DNA of 64,000 nucleotides from a virus. The stretch covers positions 1-64,000 of the IMG/VR virus record IMGVR_UViG_3300013093_000040; one strand, written 5' to 3'. Below, one piece after another: positions 40,128 to 48,459 of the stretch; the stretch's first letter is position 1, and every line of letters starts with the position of its first letter. The translations under genes were made by a program, and so were the position numbers. The notes under the pieces are model-generated. The model saw only the letters and a program-made list of their open reading frames with translations. It was not told where the DNA came from and ran no database searches.

Positions 40128-41177
40128 TTAATGGTTTTTTAAGTATATAAATCTTATGTTGTTTAATTTACAATACTCGATTGCTGAATCAATTTTAATT
40201 TGCTCATTTTCCTTTCCACTTTTACCTCTTATAAATCCTTTAATTTCCAATAGAATTAGTTCATTGTTTATCAAAATTAAAAAATCTGGTAAGTATGTTT
40301 TGCCATCTAATCTTCTTATATAGAAAGGTTCATACTCATACTGTATTTTATTGTTCTCCAAAAAATTTATAGTTGATAACTCCCAAGAACTTCTATAACG
40401 AATCAATGTTTTATTTTTGCAATGTTTCACTTTTATGTAACCAGTTTTGAAAAATTTAGTCTGACCCATATTTTCATTTCTAGTCATTGCAACAGTACTT
40501 ATAATGCTCGCCGTCTCTGATGAAATAGAAACGTAATTAGTTTCATCAATTTCTACGTTTTCATACTTTTTAACAAAATCAGAGTGCAAAAGTTCGTTTG
40601 GATACTTTTTACTAACCATGAATTTTTTTATGCAAGAAATTTTATATTTTGCACTTTTTCTTACATCAGATAGGTGTTTACCGTACAAATTAATCACTTC
40701 TTCAACATTCTTGCCATTTATGTCTATTCCATGATTAGTTAAATACGTTTTTTTAAATTCTAAACTTCTGTTATGCTCAGCAAGTTTGTCTTTATGACTT
40801 TGGCTTCTATTCTCATGATACTTAGTAGACCACACCCTCATTTTATCTACCCAATCTTTTGTTTGTTTTTTTCCTCTTAGGGAACTTCCCTTCATGTAAT
40901 TAACAAGATGTTTTTCCCATACAAAGTATCCCTTTTTGCTCCAAATTTTAACACTGTTGTTTATAGAATATTTTTCCAAAAAAGTTTTATAATCTAATAC
41001 GCCTTTATGCATTAAATAGTTTAGAGCTTTACACACCTGTAAATCATCTTGTATGCTACTCTTTAAATAATCTATTAAATCTTTGTTAAAACAACTATAA
41101 AATTCTTCACTTTTTAATAAAGTAGATATCGATACTTTTTTGCGTCTTGATTTTTTCACTTGTCTTGATTTTTCCAT
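40128..41177 (-). CDS. PD-(D/E)XK homing endonuclease between the split-intein halves
   Basis: The 349-residue protein ends in a nuclease core YRSSWELSTINFLENN, YLPDFLILINNELILLEIKG (PD...E-x-K). Its N-terminal 200 residues are basic and may bind DNA. It lies between the two nrdA gene pieces, 27 and 37 bases from them, as in fractured-gene loci. It probably homes to intein-less nrdA genes. It starts near an ATATTTATC element. Confidence 0.85.
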   Translation of the reverse strand: MEKSRQVKKSRRKKVSISTLLKSEEFYSCFNKDLIDYLKSSIQDDLQVCKALNYLMHKGVLDYKTFLEKYSINNSVKIWSKKGYFVWEKHLVNYMKGSSLRGKKQTKDWVDKMRVWSTKYHENRSQSHKDKLAEHNRSLEFKKTYLTNHGIDINGKNVEEVINLYGKHLSDVRKSAKYKISCIKKFMVSKKYPNELLHSDFVKKYENVEIDETNYVSISSETASIISTVAMTRNENMGQTKFFKTGYIKVKHCKNKTLIRYRSSWELSTINFLENNKIQYEYEPFYIRRLDGKTYLPDFLILINNELILLEIKGFIRGKSGKENEQIKIDSAIEYCKLNNIRFIYLKNH

Positions 41178-41181
41178 TTAT

Positions 41182-41190
41182 GATAAATAT
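41182..41190 (-). promoter_or_regulatory. ATATTTATC element at the endonuclease start
   Basis: Four bases before ATG 41177. Confidence 0.35.
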
Positions 41191-41214
41191 GAAAAAATCA
41201 AAGATGTGCACAGG

Positions 41215-42279
41215 CTATTTAAGTATTTTTAAAATATCATCTTCTTTTAAGTCTTTGGCCATCACATATCCTCTATTTACAGTATATACTTGGTGTTCCG
41301 GTGTACAAATTATACTCTTTCCTGTTTCCTCATCTTCTATAGTCAATACTTCAGCTTCCTTATTCATCAAAGCTCCATTTAGGATTTTTGTGAATTCAAC
41401 CTCGTCTGATTCTATACAATATGATTTAACCAGTATCTCTTGTCCAGACTTGAATAACTCAATTGCAGTTTTTATATCAACTTTGTGTTGTTCTCCATCA
41501 AAAATAATAGTGACTATTGAATTCTCAGCAAGACACATTTGAGAAGCTTTTAAAACATTTTTACCCCTATAGACTTCGGGGGTCGATTCGTGATTGTTTG
41601 CATTATCAGTAAAAAATATATAAGGAAGCCCAGTTTCAAATTTTTTCTGTATTACTTTCGCCCATAACTTTCTTTTACTGGCGTCTCCTGCTTTCATTTC
41701 TTCTATCCACTTGGTGGAAACGCAAACCCCCCAAGTAATGTGTTGTATTGGATCTCCCTCTGCACGAATATTTAACCACTCTTCTATGTCTGGATGTTCT
41801 ATGTCTTGATACCCTGAAAAATACCCGCGTCTTACTGATCCTTGATTCATTGATTGCGAGCATGCTTGAAACAATTCCAAAAAAGCTTTAGAACCATTGC
41901 TATGACCATTATTCTTAATCACGCTTCCTCGACCCCTTAAAGCTCCAAAATATCCAGAAGTTCCGCCTCCAAACTTACTCATGGTACCTATTTCCGCAAC
42001 AGAACTAAGAATACTTTCTACGCTATCGCTTACATATACACCAAAGCAACTAATCGGTAATCCCCTATCGGTTCCAAAATTAGTCCAAATGGGAGTACTT
42101 AAACTTATCCAACCATTGGATATATATTTTTGTAATTTTTCGCTGTAACCAGGTACCTTTAAAATTTTCTCTGCTGAGTCTCCAATTATTTTTATTCTCT
42201 CTTGTACAGTTTGCCCAGGTAGAAGATAATCTTTTTCCAAAAAAGCTTTTGAATATTTATTTAACCATTTGATCTTCAT
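41215..42279 (-). CDS. nrdA: ribonucleotide reductase large subunit, N-terminal piece with split-intein N half
   Basis: The first 248 residues are reductase: LSTPIWTNFGT, LPISCFGVYV (redox Cys), SKFGGGTSGYF and LPYIFFTDNANN, without an ATP cone. At KASQM the intein begins with Cys249 (CLAENSIVTII) and includes block B (ICTPEHQVYTVNRGYV), about 106 residues. It ends there. The matching C half is on a separate gene 1.1 kb downstream. NrdA-2-type N halves are recalled to look very similar. Confidence 0.93.
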   Translation of the reverse strand: MKIKWLNKYSKAFLEKDYLLPGQTVQERIKIIGDSAEKILKVPGYSEKLQKYISNGWISLSTPIWTNFGTDRGLPISCFGVYVSDSVESILSSVAEIGTMSKFGGGTSGYFGALRGRGSVIKNNGHSNGSKAFLELFQACSQSMNQGSVRRGYFSGYQDIEHPDIEEWLNIRAEGDPIQHITWGVCVSTKWIEEMKAGDASKRKLWAKVIQKKFETGLPYIFFTDNANNHESTPEVYRGKNVLKASQMCLAENSIVTIIFDGEQHKVDIKTAIELFKSGQEILVKSYCIESDEVEFTKILNGALMNKEAEVLTIEDEETGKSIICTPEHQVYTVNRGYVMAKDLKEDDILKILK

Positions 42280-42304
42280 CTATGAATTAAAATTTGTTTT
42301 ATTA

Positions 42305-43279
42305 TTAAAAAATGTCCGTTTCGGTGATAGATTGAGCCTTTTTTAAATAAGCAGTCGGAGTTTTATGAAAAAAATCAGTGTGAGTTTCAGAATCGCTTTC
42401 TACATCAAACCACTGTGATTCTTTAATTAAATCTTTGTCTATTTCAAATATAGGTGTGGCTCCAATCATTTTTAGTGATTCGTTAAACCTATTTTTAGTG
42501 AATTCCAAAACTACAGTTTTCGGTAAAAAAGAAAGTTCTCCGAGCTCAAATATCCAATCAATTATTTTTTCTTCTGCTGCGTATGCTTTTTTACAAGCCC
42601 TTTCTATAGTTTTGTAAAAATCCTCATTGAACCAGTCAGAATTCTCCTTTTTAATTAAATTGATTATGTAAGCTCCGGCCATTGCATGAAGTTTTTCTTC
42701 TTTCATCGTTGCCGCGATTACATTATCAATGCCTTTAAAAGTATTTTTTTGTTTATTAAATGATTTTAGTATGAAAAATTGACTGAAGAGAGAGCAATTT
42801 TCAACAAATAGGGAAAATAGCGTTAGGGTAAGTGTATAAAGTTCTTTATTATTTGATCCCGCGTTTTTTAAGTACTTATTTAAATAATCTATTCTACCCT
42901 GAATGACTGGATTATAGAGTAACTCGTCAAATGCTGTGTTAAAACCCAATAATTCGAGTACATGACTATAAGCTCTACTATGTCTGACTTCTGATTCTCC
43001 AAAAGTATTTCCTAAAGCGTCGAATTCTGGTTTTGGAAATTGATTGTATAAATTGCTCCAAAATCTCTTAACATTTACCTCTATCTGCGAAACTGCTAAC
43101 ATAGCATTTTTTACAGCATTTTTTTCTACCTTATTTAAATTAACTTTAAAATCTTGAACGTCGGAATCGTAAGAATACTCAGTATGAATCCAATAACTAT
43201 GATTAATAGTGTCTACAAAATCGTACAACTCGGGGTATTCAAATGGTTTAAATGCTACCCTCTTATCAAAAATGGACAT
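42305..43279 (-). CDS. nrdB: ribonucleotide reductase small subunit
   Basis: The 324-residue protein has the ferritin-like diiron motifs GESEVRHSRAYSHVLELLG and ATMKEEKLHAMAGAYI, and an N-terminal WIHTEYSYD ligand region. It supplies the radical to NrdA. The C-terminal tail is HKTPTAYLKKAQSITETDIF. It lies 25 bases upstream of the nrdA N-piece in the same operon. Confidence 0.93.
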   Translation of the reverse strand: MSIFDKRVAFKPFEYPELYDFVDTINHSYWIHTEYSYDSDVQDFKVNLNKVEKNAVKNAMLAVSQIEVNVKRFWSNLYNQFPKPEFDALGNTFGESEVRHSRAYSHVLELLGFNTAFDELLYNPVIQGRIDYLNKYLKNAGSNNKELYTLTLTLFSLFVENCSLFSQFFILKSFNKQKNTFKGIDNVIAATMKEEKLHAMAGAYIINLIKKENSDWFNEDFYKTIERACKKAYAAEEKIIDWIFELGELSFLPKTVVLEFTKNRFNESLKMIGATPIFEIDKDLIKESQWFDVESDSETHTDFFHKTPTAYLKKAQSITETDIF

Positions 43280-43367
43280 TATTTAAATTTTAATGTTTTT
43301 AAGCAATAGGCAAGCCATTAGAGTTACTAACTCTATTACGGACATGTAAATAAATTGTAATTTTTAA

Positions 43368-43583
43368 TTAAGCAGACGGAATCTTACTAGTATTATTATC
43401 GCTTGGAATGAATCCATTAGACAATTTAGAAAGAGTGGCTGTAGTAACTTTATTGTTATTTTGAACACTTGGGCCCCCTGCATTAGCGGCCGCAATTTTA
43501 TCCGCATATTTATCGGGTACAGCGGGTGGTCTAAAAGCGTCTCCCTTTGGGGACTTTTTAAATATATCTATTAGGAAACTCAT
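43368..43583 (-). CDS. small hypothetical protein
   Basis: The 71-residue protein starts MSFLIDIFKKSPKGDAFRPP and is Asn/Ser-rich and probably disordered. An ATATTTATT element is 17 bases upstream. Not recognised. Confidence 0.45.
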   Translation of the reverse strand: MSFLIDIFKKSPKGDAFRPPAVPDKYADKIAAANAGGPSVQNNNKVTTATLSKLSNGFIPSDNNTSKIPSA

Positions 43584-43600
43584 GGTGTCTGTTTTGTTCT

Positions 43601-43609
43601 AATAAATAT
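43601..43609 (-). promoter_or_regulatory. ATATTTATT element upstream of the 43583 start
   Basis: It is 17 bases before ATG. Confidence 0.4.
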
Positions 43610-43633
43610 GACCCTTTAAGATAAAATTGATTG

Positions 43634-44131
43634 CTACTTTCCGATCAATTGAACAAATTTTTCGTTTAAATAGCTCTTTTCGTCTTGGGTAAACGAAGAT
43701 TTGTTTATCATTTGGGGTTTACGATCAAAATTTTGGCCCGTATCGAATGTCAATTCTTCTTCACCCATTTCGTCATTACTCAATTCTATTTTCCCGTATC
43801 CGGTATTAACTTTTGCGTTGTACGTCATACCGTCTCCACCGTACCTGTTTTTCATTATGTGGATCCTGCCCGTGCCGTTGACCTTGTCCTGCCGCTTTCT
43901 TGACAAGGACATGGCAAAGTCCGCAATCATCATCTTGTTGTAGGATCCTGCAGCTTTGTCTCCCTCAATAACATCGTTATGGGCTCCAGAATTATGGCTG
44001 TACACTCCATTTGCAAAAAACATGTGGGTGTCTTCCACTGTTATGTCCACAGTGTCTGTGTACCCTATCAACTCTATGCTCTCTATCTCTGAAAGATCAA
44101 AGTCTTTCGAATTCAGTTCGTGTTTATTCAT
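43634..44131 (-). CDS. replicative helicase, C-terminal piece with split-intein C half
   Basis: Residues 1-47 end THMFFANGVYSHN, an intein C half, and the extein starts at Ser48 (SGAHNDVIEGD). The rest, 118 residues, includes IMKNRYGGDGMTYN and is the helicase C-terminus. It must be spliced to the middle piece encoded just upstream, only 44 bases away. Its insertion site (SQVNR/S) is the same as recalled for the gp41-8 split intein. Confidence 0.92.
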   Translation of the reverse strand: MNKHELNSKDFDLSEIESIELIGYTDTVDITVEDTHMFFANGVYSHNSGAHNDVIEGDKAAGSYNKMMIADFAMSLSRKRQDKVNGTGRIHIMKNRYGGDGMTYNAKVNTGYGKIELSNDEMGEEELTFDTGQNFDRKPQMINKSSFTQDEKSYLNEKFVQLIGK

Positions 44132-44175
44132 TTTCTTTTTTTATAAAGTTTTTACATTTGTTTAATATAGTATCT

Positions 44176-45282
44176 TTATTTTTTTATAAAAAGTTTGTTT
44201 CCAACTATCAAACCTGTAGCTATAGATTTTAACTTTCCATACTGAGTAGGTAATATATGATTAGCAGAGACATTTATTTCTTTACCATTTTTCAATCTAA
44301 TTCTATAGGTAGGTTGTTTTTGAACCGGATAAACTTTAGTGACTTTTTTGAATCCTTTATGAGTTAATATCTGATCTCCAATTCTAATGTCTCCTATCCT
44401 AACTTTGCCATTTGGAGTTTCTACTTTATCGTCTACATTATGGCATCGGTTTACTTGGGATACTGTCCATATCGGCACTTTTAATTCCCTTGCCATTCCC
44501 TTTACCGCAGTATACACATCGTCTATCGCGTCTTTTGGATCTATCGATCTAGTCTTGCTCTTTAAAAGATCCACGTAGTCTATGATAACCAAGTCAGGTG
44601 GATACTTTAGGTCCCTACACTTTTGAATGTGAGACTCTATCGTGGCCGGCCCAACTTTTCCCATAGGATACTCTTTGATAATGAGCTTTCCTGGTAATTT
44701 TTCTATCGCTGCAGTAACTTTGTCCTTGTGCAAGTGAATTTGTTGAGCATCGATGCCCGTAAATATCGCATCGTACCTCTTACCTACGTAGTCTTCCGAG
44801 AGTTCTAACGTGTAGTGACACACTGTAAATCCTGCCTTAACTGCAGCGGCTCCCAAATTTACTAAACACCAAGAGTTGTGAGAAAGTATGCCGTTTGAAT
44901 AGTAGCAGTGAACTTCATCAACAGACATGTCGTAAAGAACTTTGTCTTTTTTAAGATGAACTTTTTTTGTGATTTTTGTTATTCCTTTTTCTGTTGTCAC
45001 TAAGTCCCCCACGTCCAAATCTTCAATTTTTTTCCACTCTTCGCCCACCTTTAACATGTGATGATTTGAGCTGGTCAGCGTTTTCCCGTTTGAAAAATAA
45101 GTTGTCACTCTTTTTTGTTTTTCAGTAGTAAACAAATTGACTATCTGTTTGTAGCCGTAAGGAGTCTTTACCTTTAAAGGAAAATTAATCAGCCTAACAT
45201 TATTTGGCTTGGGCTCTATTGCCAACTTCATGAATAAATTTTCTATCGAAATTTTTCTTTGGACTTTTCTGGTCTTTAACAT
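44176..45282 (-). CDS. replicative helicase, middle piece flanked by two split-intein halves
   Basis: Residues 1-136 are an intein C portion that includes block B (SSNHHMLKVGEE) and ends EVHCYYSNGILSHN. The extein 137-279 runs SWCLVNLGAAAVKAGF to WTVSQVNR, with Walker B PPDLVIIDYVDLL. From Cys280 a second intein N half of 89 residues follows (CHNVDDKVETP...NKLFIKK). Two trans-splicing reactions are needed to join it to both neighbours. This is a rare double-ended arrangement. Confidence 0.9.
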   Translation of the reverse strand: MLKTRKVQRKISIENLFMKLAIEPKPNNVRLINFPLKVKTPYGYKQIVNLFTTEKQKRVTTYFSNGKTLTSSNHHMLKVGEEWKKIEDLDVGDLVTTEKGITKITKKVHLKKDKVLYDMSVDEVHCYYSNGILSHNSWCLVNLGAAAVKAGFTVCHYTLELSEDYVGKRYDAIFTGIDAQQIHLHKDKVTAAIEKLPGKLIIKEYPMGKVGPATIESHIQKCRDLKYPPDLVIIDYVDLLKSKTRSIDPKDAIDDVYTAVKGMARELKVPIWTVSQVNRCHNVDDKVETPNGKVRIGDIRIGDQILTHKGFKKVTKVYPVQKQPTYRIRLKNGKEINVSANHILPTQYGKLKSIATGLIVGNKLFIKK

Positions 45283-46139
45283 ATATAACTTTTTACTCTA
45301 TTTAATTCAAATTCTTTGTTTGAAATCCAATCATTCTCCCAAATTATTAAAACTTCGTATCCCAAATTTTTATAATGATTTATTTTTTCATTGTCTTTTT
45401 TCCAAATATCCTTTACGATTCCGGGTTTTATTTTTTCATCCTCTTTATAAAATGCGGGGTTAGCATGCCAATAATCTCCAAATATCTCGATTATAAATTT
45501 TTTATTGATCAATATATCGGTTATATAATGATCTATTGAAATATTGCATTCAGTATTTTCAAATAAATTTTTTATCTGATTAAAACAATCTATTTCTAAC
45601 TTAGACCTACTATCTTTATAGTTTTCAAAATGCTTAACCCACTTTTTTGGATCTGTGTTTAAAATATGTTGCTTTAAATTTGCGCGTATTTGATCTATAG
45701 ATTTTTTGCTGTGGTGTTTGCCTGTAAATTTTAAAGATTTTGAACTTCTAACAGATTGAATTTTACTAACTTGAAAAATTGATTCTTCATGAGAAAATCC
45801 CTTTTTCATCCAATGTTCTATACAAATGGGTGATGCCTGTTTCTGTTTTATAGAAAGCAAATCTTTTTTTAGTAATTCGTCCCCTTTTGCCTGTTTGTCT
45901 ATTCTTGATAAAAAAAACGATCTTTGAACCTCTTTTACTTTACTTTTGGCATCTTCCAAACTAAAACCTCTATAGACCCAATATTCTATAGTTCTATTAC
46001 TATGGCCCGTCATTAATCTTGATTTTGGATATAATTTTTTATATTCTTTAGTCTTTAATGAATGACTGTCTTTTAGATGATTCTGCAAATTGTACTTTTC
46101 TAGATGGCCACATATTTCACAAATTAATCCTAATTGCAT
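45276..46139 (-). CDS. Vsr-like homing endonuclease between helicase split-intein halves
   Basis: The 287-residue protein has an N-terminal finger CEICGHLEKYNLQNHLKDSH and a C-terminal Vsr-like core FIIEIFGDYWHANP, KDNEKINHYKNLGYEVLIIW. This is the nuclease type reported inside fractured split-intein loci. It separates the N and middle pieces of the helicase and probably targets the uninterrupted gene. Start supported by ATATTTATA 15 bases upstream. Confidence 0.85.
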   Translation of the reverse strand: MQLGLICEICGHLEKYNLQNHLKDSHSLKTKEYKKLYPKSRLMTGHSNRTIEYWVYRGFSLEDAKSKVKEVQRSFFLSRIDKQAKGDELLKKDLLSIKQKQASPICIEHWMKKGFSHEESIFQVSKIQSVRSSKSLKFTGKHHSKKSIDQIRANLKQHILNTDPKKWVKHFENYKDSRSKLEIDCFNQIKNLFENTECNISIDHYITDILINKKFIIEIFGDYWHANPAFYKEDEKIKPGIVKDIWKKDNEKINHYKNLGYEVLIIWENDWISNKEFELNRVKSYIC

Positions 46140-46154
46140 AATATTTTAATTTAT

Positions 46155-46163
46155 TATAAATAT
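46155..46163 (-). promoter_or_regulatory. ATATTTATA element at the endonuclease start
   Basis: It is 15 bases before ATG 46139, just beyond the end of the helicase N-piece. Confidence 0.45.
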
Positions 46164-46957
46164 CATCCTCCTAGTTTTTGGGTCTCAACAAATTCAAAGA
46201 AATTTTTTACTTCGTATCCCCACATGTGCATTCCATCTATATTAAACTCCGCAAAAGAATCGAACCAAATAGTCGCTGTCTTTCCTTTATTATTTACGTC
46301 AATTCCTATTTCTTCGTACTCTATTTCTATTATAGAATTTGGTCCAATGCACTTTCCTCCTCCAGGATTACCGAATATCAATCCCAAATCTCCTACGCCA
46401 AGGCCCCCCATCAATAGTTTATTTAAATTTTCCCACGGTGTTGCAACCGGCGATCTTTGATCCGTTCTATACCTTGTTTCCATATCTTTTTCGTACTCGT
46501 GACCTATTGTTTTGTCTTGGCCCGCCTTCGCTGCCGTATTTACTATGTGACGAATGTCCTCGTATTCACCTCTTTCCAACAATTTAACAGACTGCAATAT
46601 CGCATTTTTTAACTGTTGGTTCCTACAAAAATTAGAAAATTCCTGCTCCACGTATTCCCTATCATCGTTTGTGGCTTTAAGTGATTCTTTAAGTTGGTCT
46701 ATGACACTAACCTTTAAAATTTCGTTGTCTATTTTTTTAACTTCGACTTGTAACGATTCTGTGGACGGCGTAGTATGATATTTTTGGTAATACCTTAAAG
46801 TTTCAGACACAATCCACTTGTGAGCAGGAGAATCAAACATTTCCAAATCCAATACATCGTTTACGTTCTGCAAAAACTCTTTATGTTTTAATAAACTCGA
46901 TAAAACCTTAATTTGAAAACCGTTACCGTAACTTTGTAAAGTATTTAGTACTGCCAT
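46163..46957 (-). CDS. replicative helicase, N-terminal piece ending in a split-intein N fragment
   Basis: Residues 1-202 are a DnaB/gp41-type N-terminal domain and linker up to Walker A (GLIFGNPGGGK). At Cys203 an intein N fragment begins (CIGPNSIIEIEYEE), only 62 residues, with no block B; block B is on the C half. The split point is thus earlier than in most split inteins, similar to the short-N AceL-TerL type. The spliced helicase would be about 463 residues, close to T4 gp41 (475). Confidence 0.9.
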   Translation of the reverse strand: MAVLNTLQSYGNGFQIKVLSSLLKHKEFLQNVNDVLDLEMFDSPAHKWIVSETLRYYQKYHTTPSTESLQVEVKKIDNEILKVSVIDQLKESLKATNDDREYVEQEFSNFCRNQQLKNAILQSVKLLERGEYEDIRHIVNTAAKAGQDKTIGHEYEKDMETRYRTDQRSPVATPWENLNKLLMGGLGVGDLGLIFGNPGGGKCIGPNSIIEIEYEEIGIDVNNKGKTATIWFDSFAEFNIDGMHMWGYEVKNFFEFVETQKLGG

Positions 46958-46964
46958 AATTTAT

Positions 46965-47429
46965 TTACATTTTATAAGTAACAACTGTTACTTTGCAATC
47001 TACCAATTCAGTTTTAATAATATTTTTAATTTTTTCCCAATCCCCTCCTGCCAAACCGGCGCCAATTTTAGGAAGACCTATGTGTTTTCCTGAAAATCTT
47101 AAATTTATCTTCCTCATGCACAATGTCAAAGCTTCGTAGTCAAATGGTTTTAATTTAGGTCCAACTAATCTTTGTGTATAAGAATTTACAACATATACTT
47201 TTTTATCAGGTTTTACTGGTATAAGCTTGAAATCTATTTGTCCCAATTTATTTACATCTCCAGCGGTAGAAAGCTCTTCCAAAGGAAATGTATTACAACC
47301 GAAAGTTCGAGCCATCATTACGGCTATTCCTGCTCCCATATTGCACAAACAATTACAACCATGAGTTATCACGTCAAAATTTCCTTCTTTTGCTAATTTA
47401 ATTAAATCTCCCTCTATTTCTTGATACAT
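46965..47429 (-). CDS. macro-domain protein (ADP-ribose-1''-phosphate phosphatase-like)
   Basis: The start at 47429 (MYQEIEGDLIKLAKEG) avoids overlap with the upstream exonuclease gene. The 154-residue protein has macro-domain motifs VITHGCNCLCNMGAGIAVM, VYVVNSYTQR and IGLPKIGAGLAGGDW. It binds ADP-ribose or removes ADP-ribose adducts. It could reverse host ADP-ribosylation defences or balance the phage ADP-ribosyltransferase-like protein at 63344 (inference). Confidence 0.85.
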   Translation of the reverse strand: MYQEIEGDLIKLAKEGNFDVITHGCNCLCNMGAGIAVMMARTFGCNTFPLEELSTAGDVNKLGQIDFKLIPVKPDKKVYVVNSYTQRLVGPKLKPFDYEALTLCMRKINLRFSGKHIGLPKIGAGLAGGDWEKIKNIIKTELVDCKVTVVTYKM

Positions 47430-47430
47430 T

Positions 47431-48459
47431 TTATTTGTATTTTTCCAATTCGTTAAATTTATCAAAAAGCCACAATGTCAAATTATTGATGCTCTTTCCC
47501 AAATCATCCTCTTCGTAAAGTTCAGCAAATTCCCTCGGTCTAAAAGATTTATGGGGATTTTTAAGTACATGATCTATCGTTATAACAGAATCTTCAGGAA
47601 TGTTTGGATTTTTTAGGTCCATTAGCTTTTCATTAATGAACAATTGATTTTTAAAAGCTAGTATTTTTTCAAACATAGATCCCTTAGAAATCTCTGCCTT
47701 TTCAATAACTTCTTTTAGAGTAAAAATTTTATCAAACGAAAGTTCTGGATAGTGTTTCAAAAGAGTTTTTTGACCGAGTCCTCTGACTCCGGGAACGTTA
47801 TCTCCACTATCGCCCATTAATATCTTCTCCATTAAAAAATTCTGTGGCGTCACTCCGTACTCTTCTACAACTTGTTTTGGTTGATAAAACTTTTTCTTTA
47901 TGGGGGAATACACTGTAATTTTATCGTTCACAAGTTGTAAATAATCCCTATCGCTAGAAACTATCGTAACTTCCCCAGGCAATTTTCCAACTAAATATCC
48001 TATCACATCATCGGCTTCTATTTTGTCAACAGACAAAAGATCTACCGGCAAGCACTTCAAATAATCTATTAGTCTTAGAATTTGATTTGTTATGGATTCA
48101 GCCTCTTGTTCTTGATTGTCAAAAAGGTCCCAATTTGTGACTCTGCGATAACCCCTATTTGCTTTGTATTCTGGGTATATGTACCTTTTATTTGTTGACC
48201 CACCCTGGCCATCAAAGACTAGAATGACCCTGGTGGGCCTAACTAAATTTATTGCATAACCAAGGGATTTTAAATATCCGGTCAATCCCCCAATGTGGTG
48301 ACCGTGTTTATTAACGTGATTGATTATTGCAAAAGATCTTATGAAAGAATTCAAAGAGTCTATGATTAGAACCCTATCGTTAAGCTTTAATGGATCTTTT
48401 TTATCAATCGATGAATCCTCTTTCAAGGATTTCAACATTTCTTTGTATCTGTCTTCCAT
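47431..48459 (-). CDS. 5'-3' exonuclease / flap nuclease (Pol I N-domain or RNase H-like)
   Basis: The 342-residue protein has the nuclease acidic sites LIIDSLNSFIRSF, VFDGQGGSTNKR, KIEADDVIGYLV, TIVSSDRDYLQLV and ILMGDSGDNVPGVRGLGQKT (helix-hairpin-helix). It removes RNA primers and flaps, replacing the 5' nuclease domain missing in the phage polymerase. It overlaps uvsX as TAATG. Confidence 0.92.
   Translation of the reverse strand: MEDRYKEMLKSLKEDSSIDKKDPLKLNDRVLIIDSLNSFIRSFAIINHVNKHGHHIGGLTGYLKSLGYAINLVRPTRVILVFDGQGGSTNKRYIYPEYKANRGYRRVTNWDLFDNQEQEAESITNQILRLIDYLKCLPVDLLSVDKIEADDVIGYLVGKLPGEVTIVSSDRDYLQLVNDKITVYSPIKKKFYQPKQVVEEYGVTPQNFLMEKILMGDSGDNVPGVRGLGQKTLLKHYPELSFDKIFTLKEVIEKAEISKGSMFEKILAFKNQLFINEKLMDLKNPNIPEDSVITIDHVLKNPHKSFRPREFAELYEEDDLGKSINNLTLWLFDKFNELEKYK

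Noticed and set aside
40128-41177. Group I intron rather than split intein in nrdA
   Set aside because: Both flanking genes carry clear intein motifs (Cys start, block B, terminal HN) in protein sequence, and each has its own start and stop.
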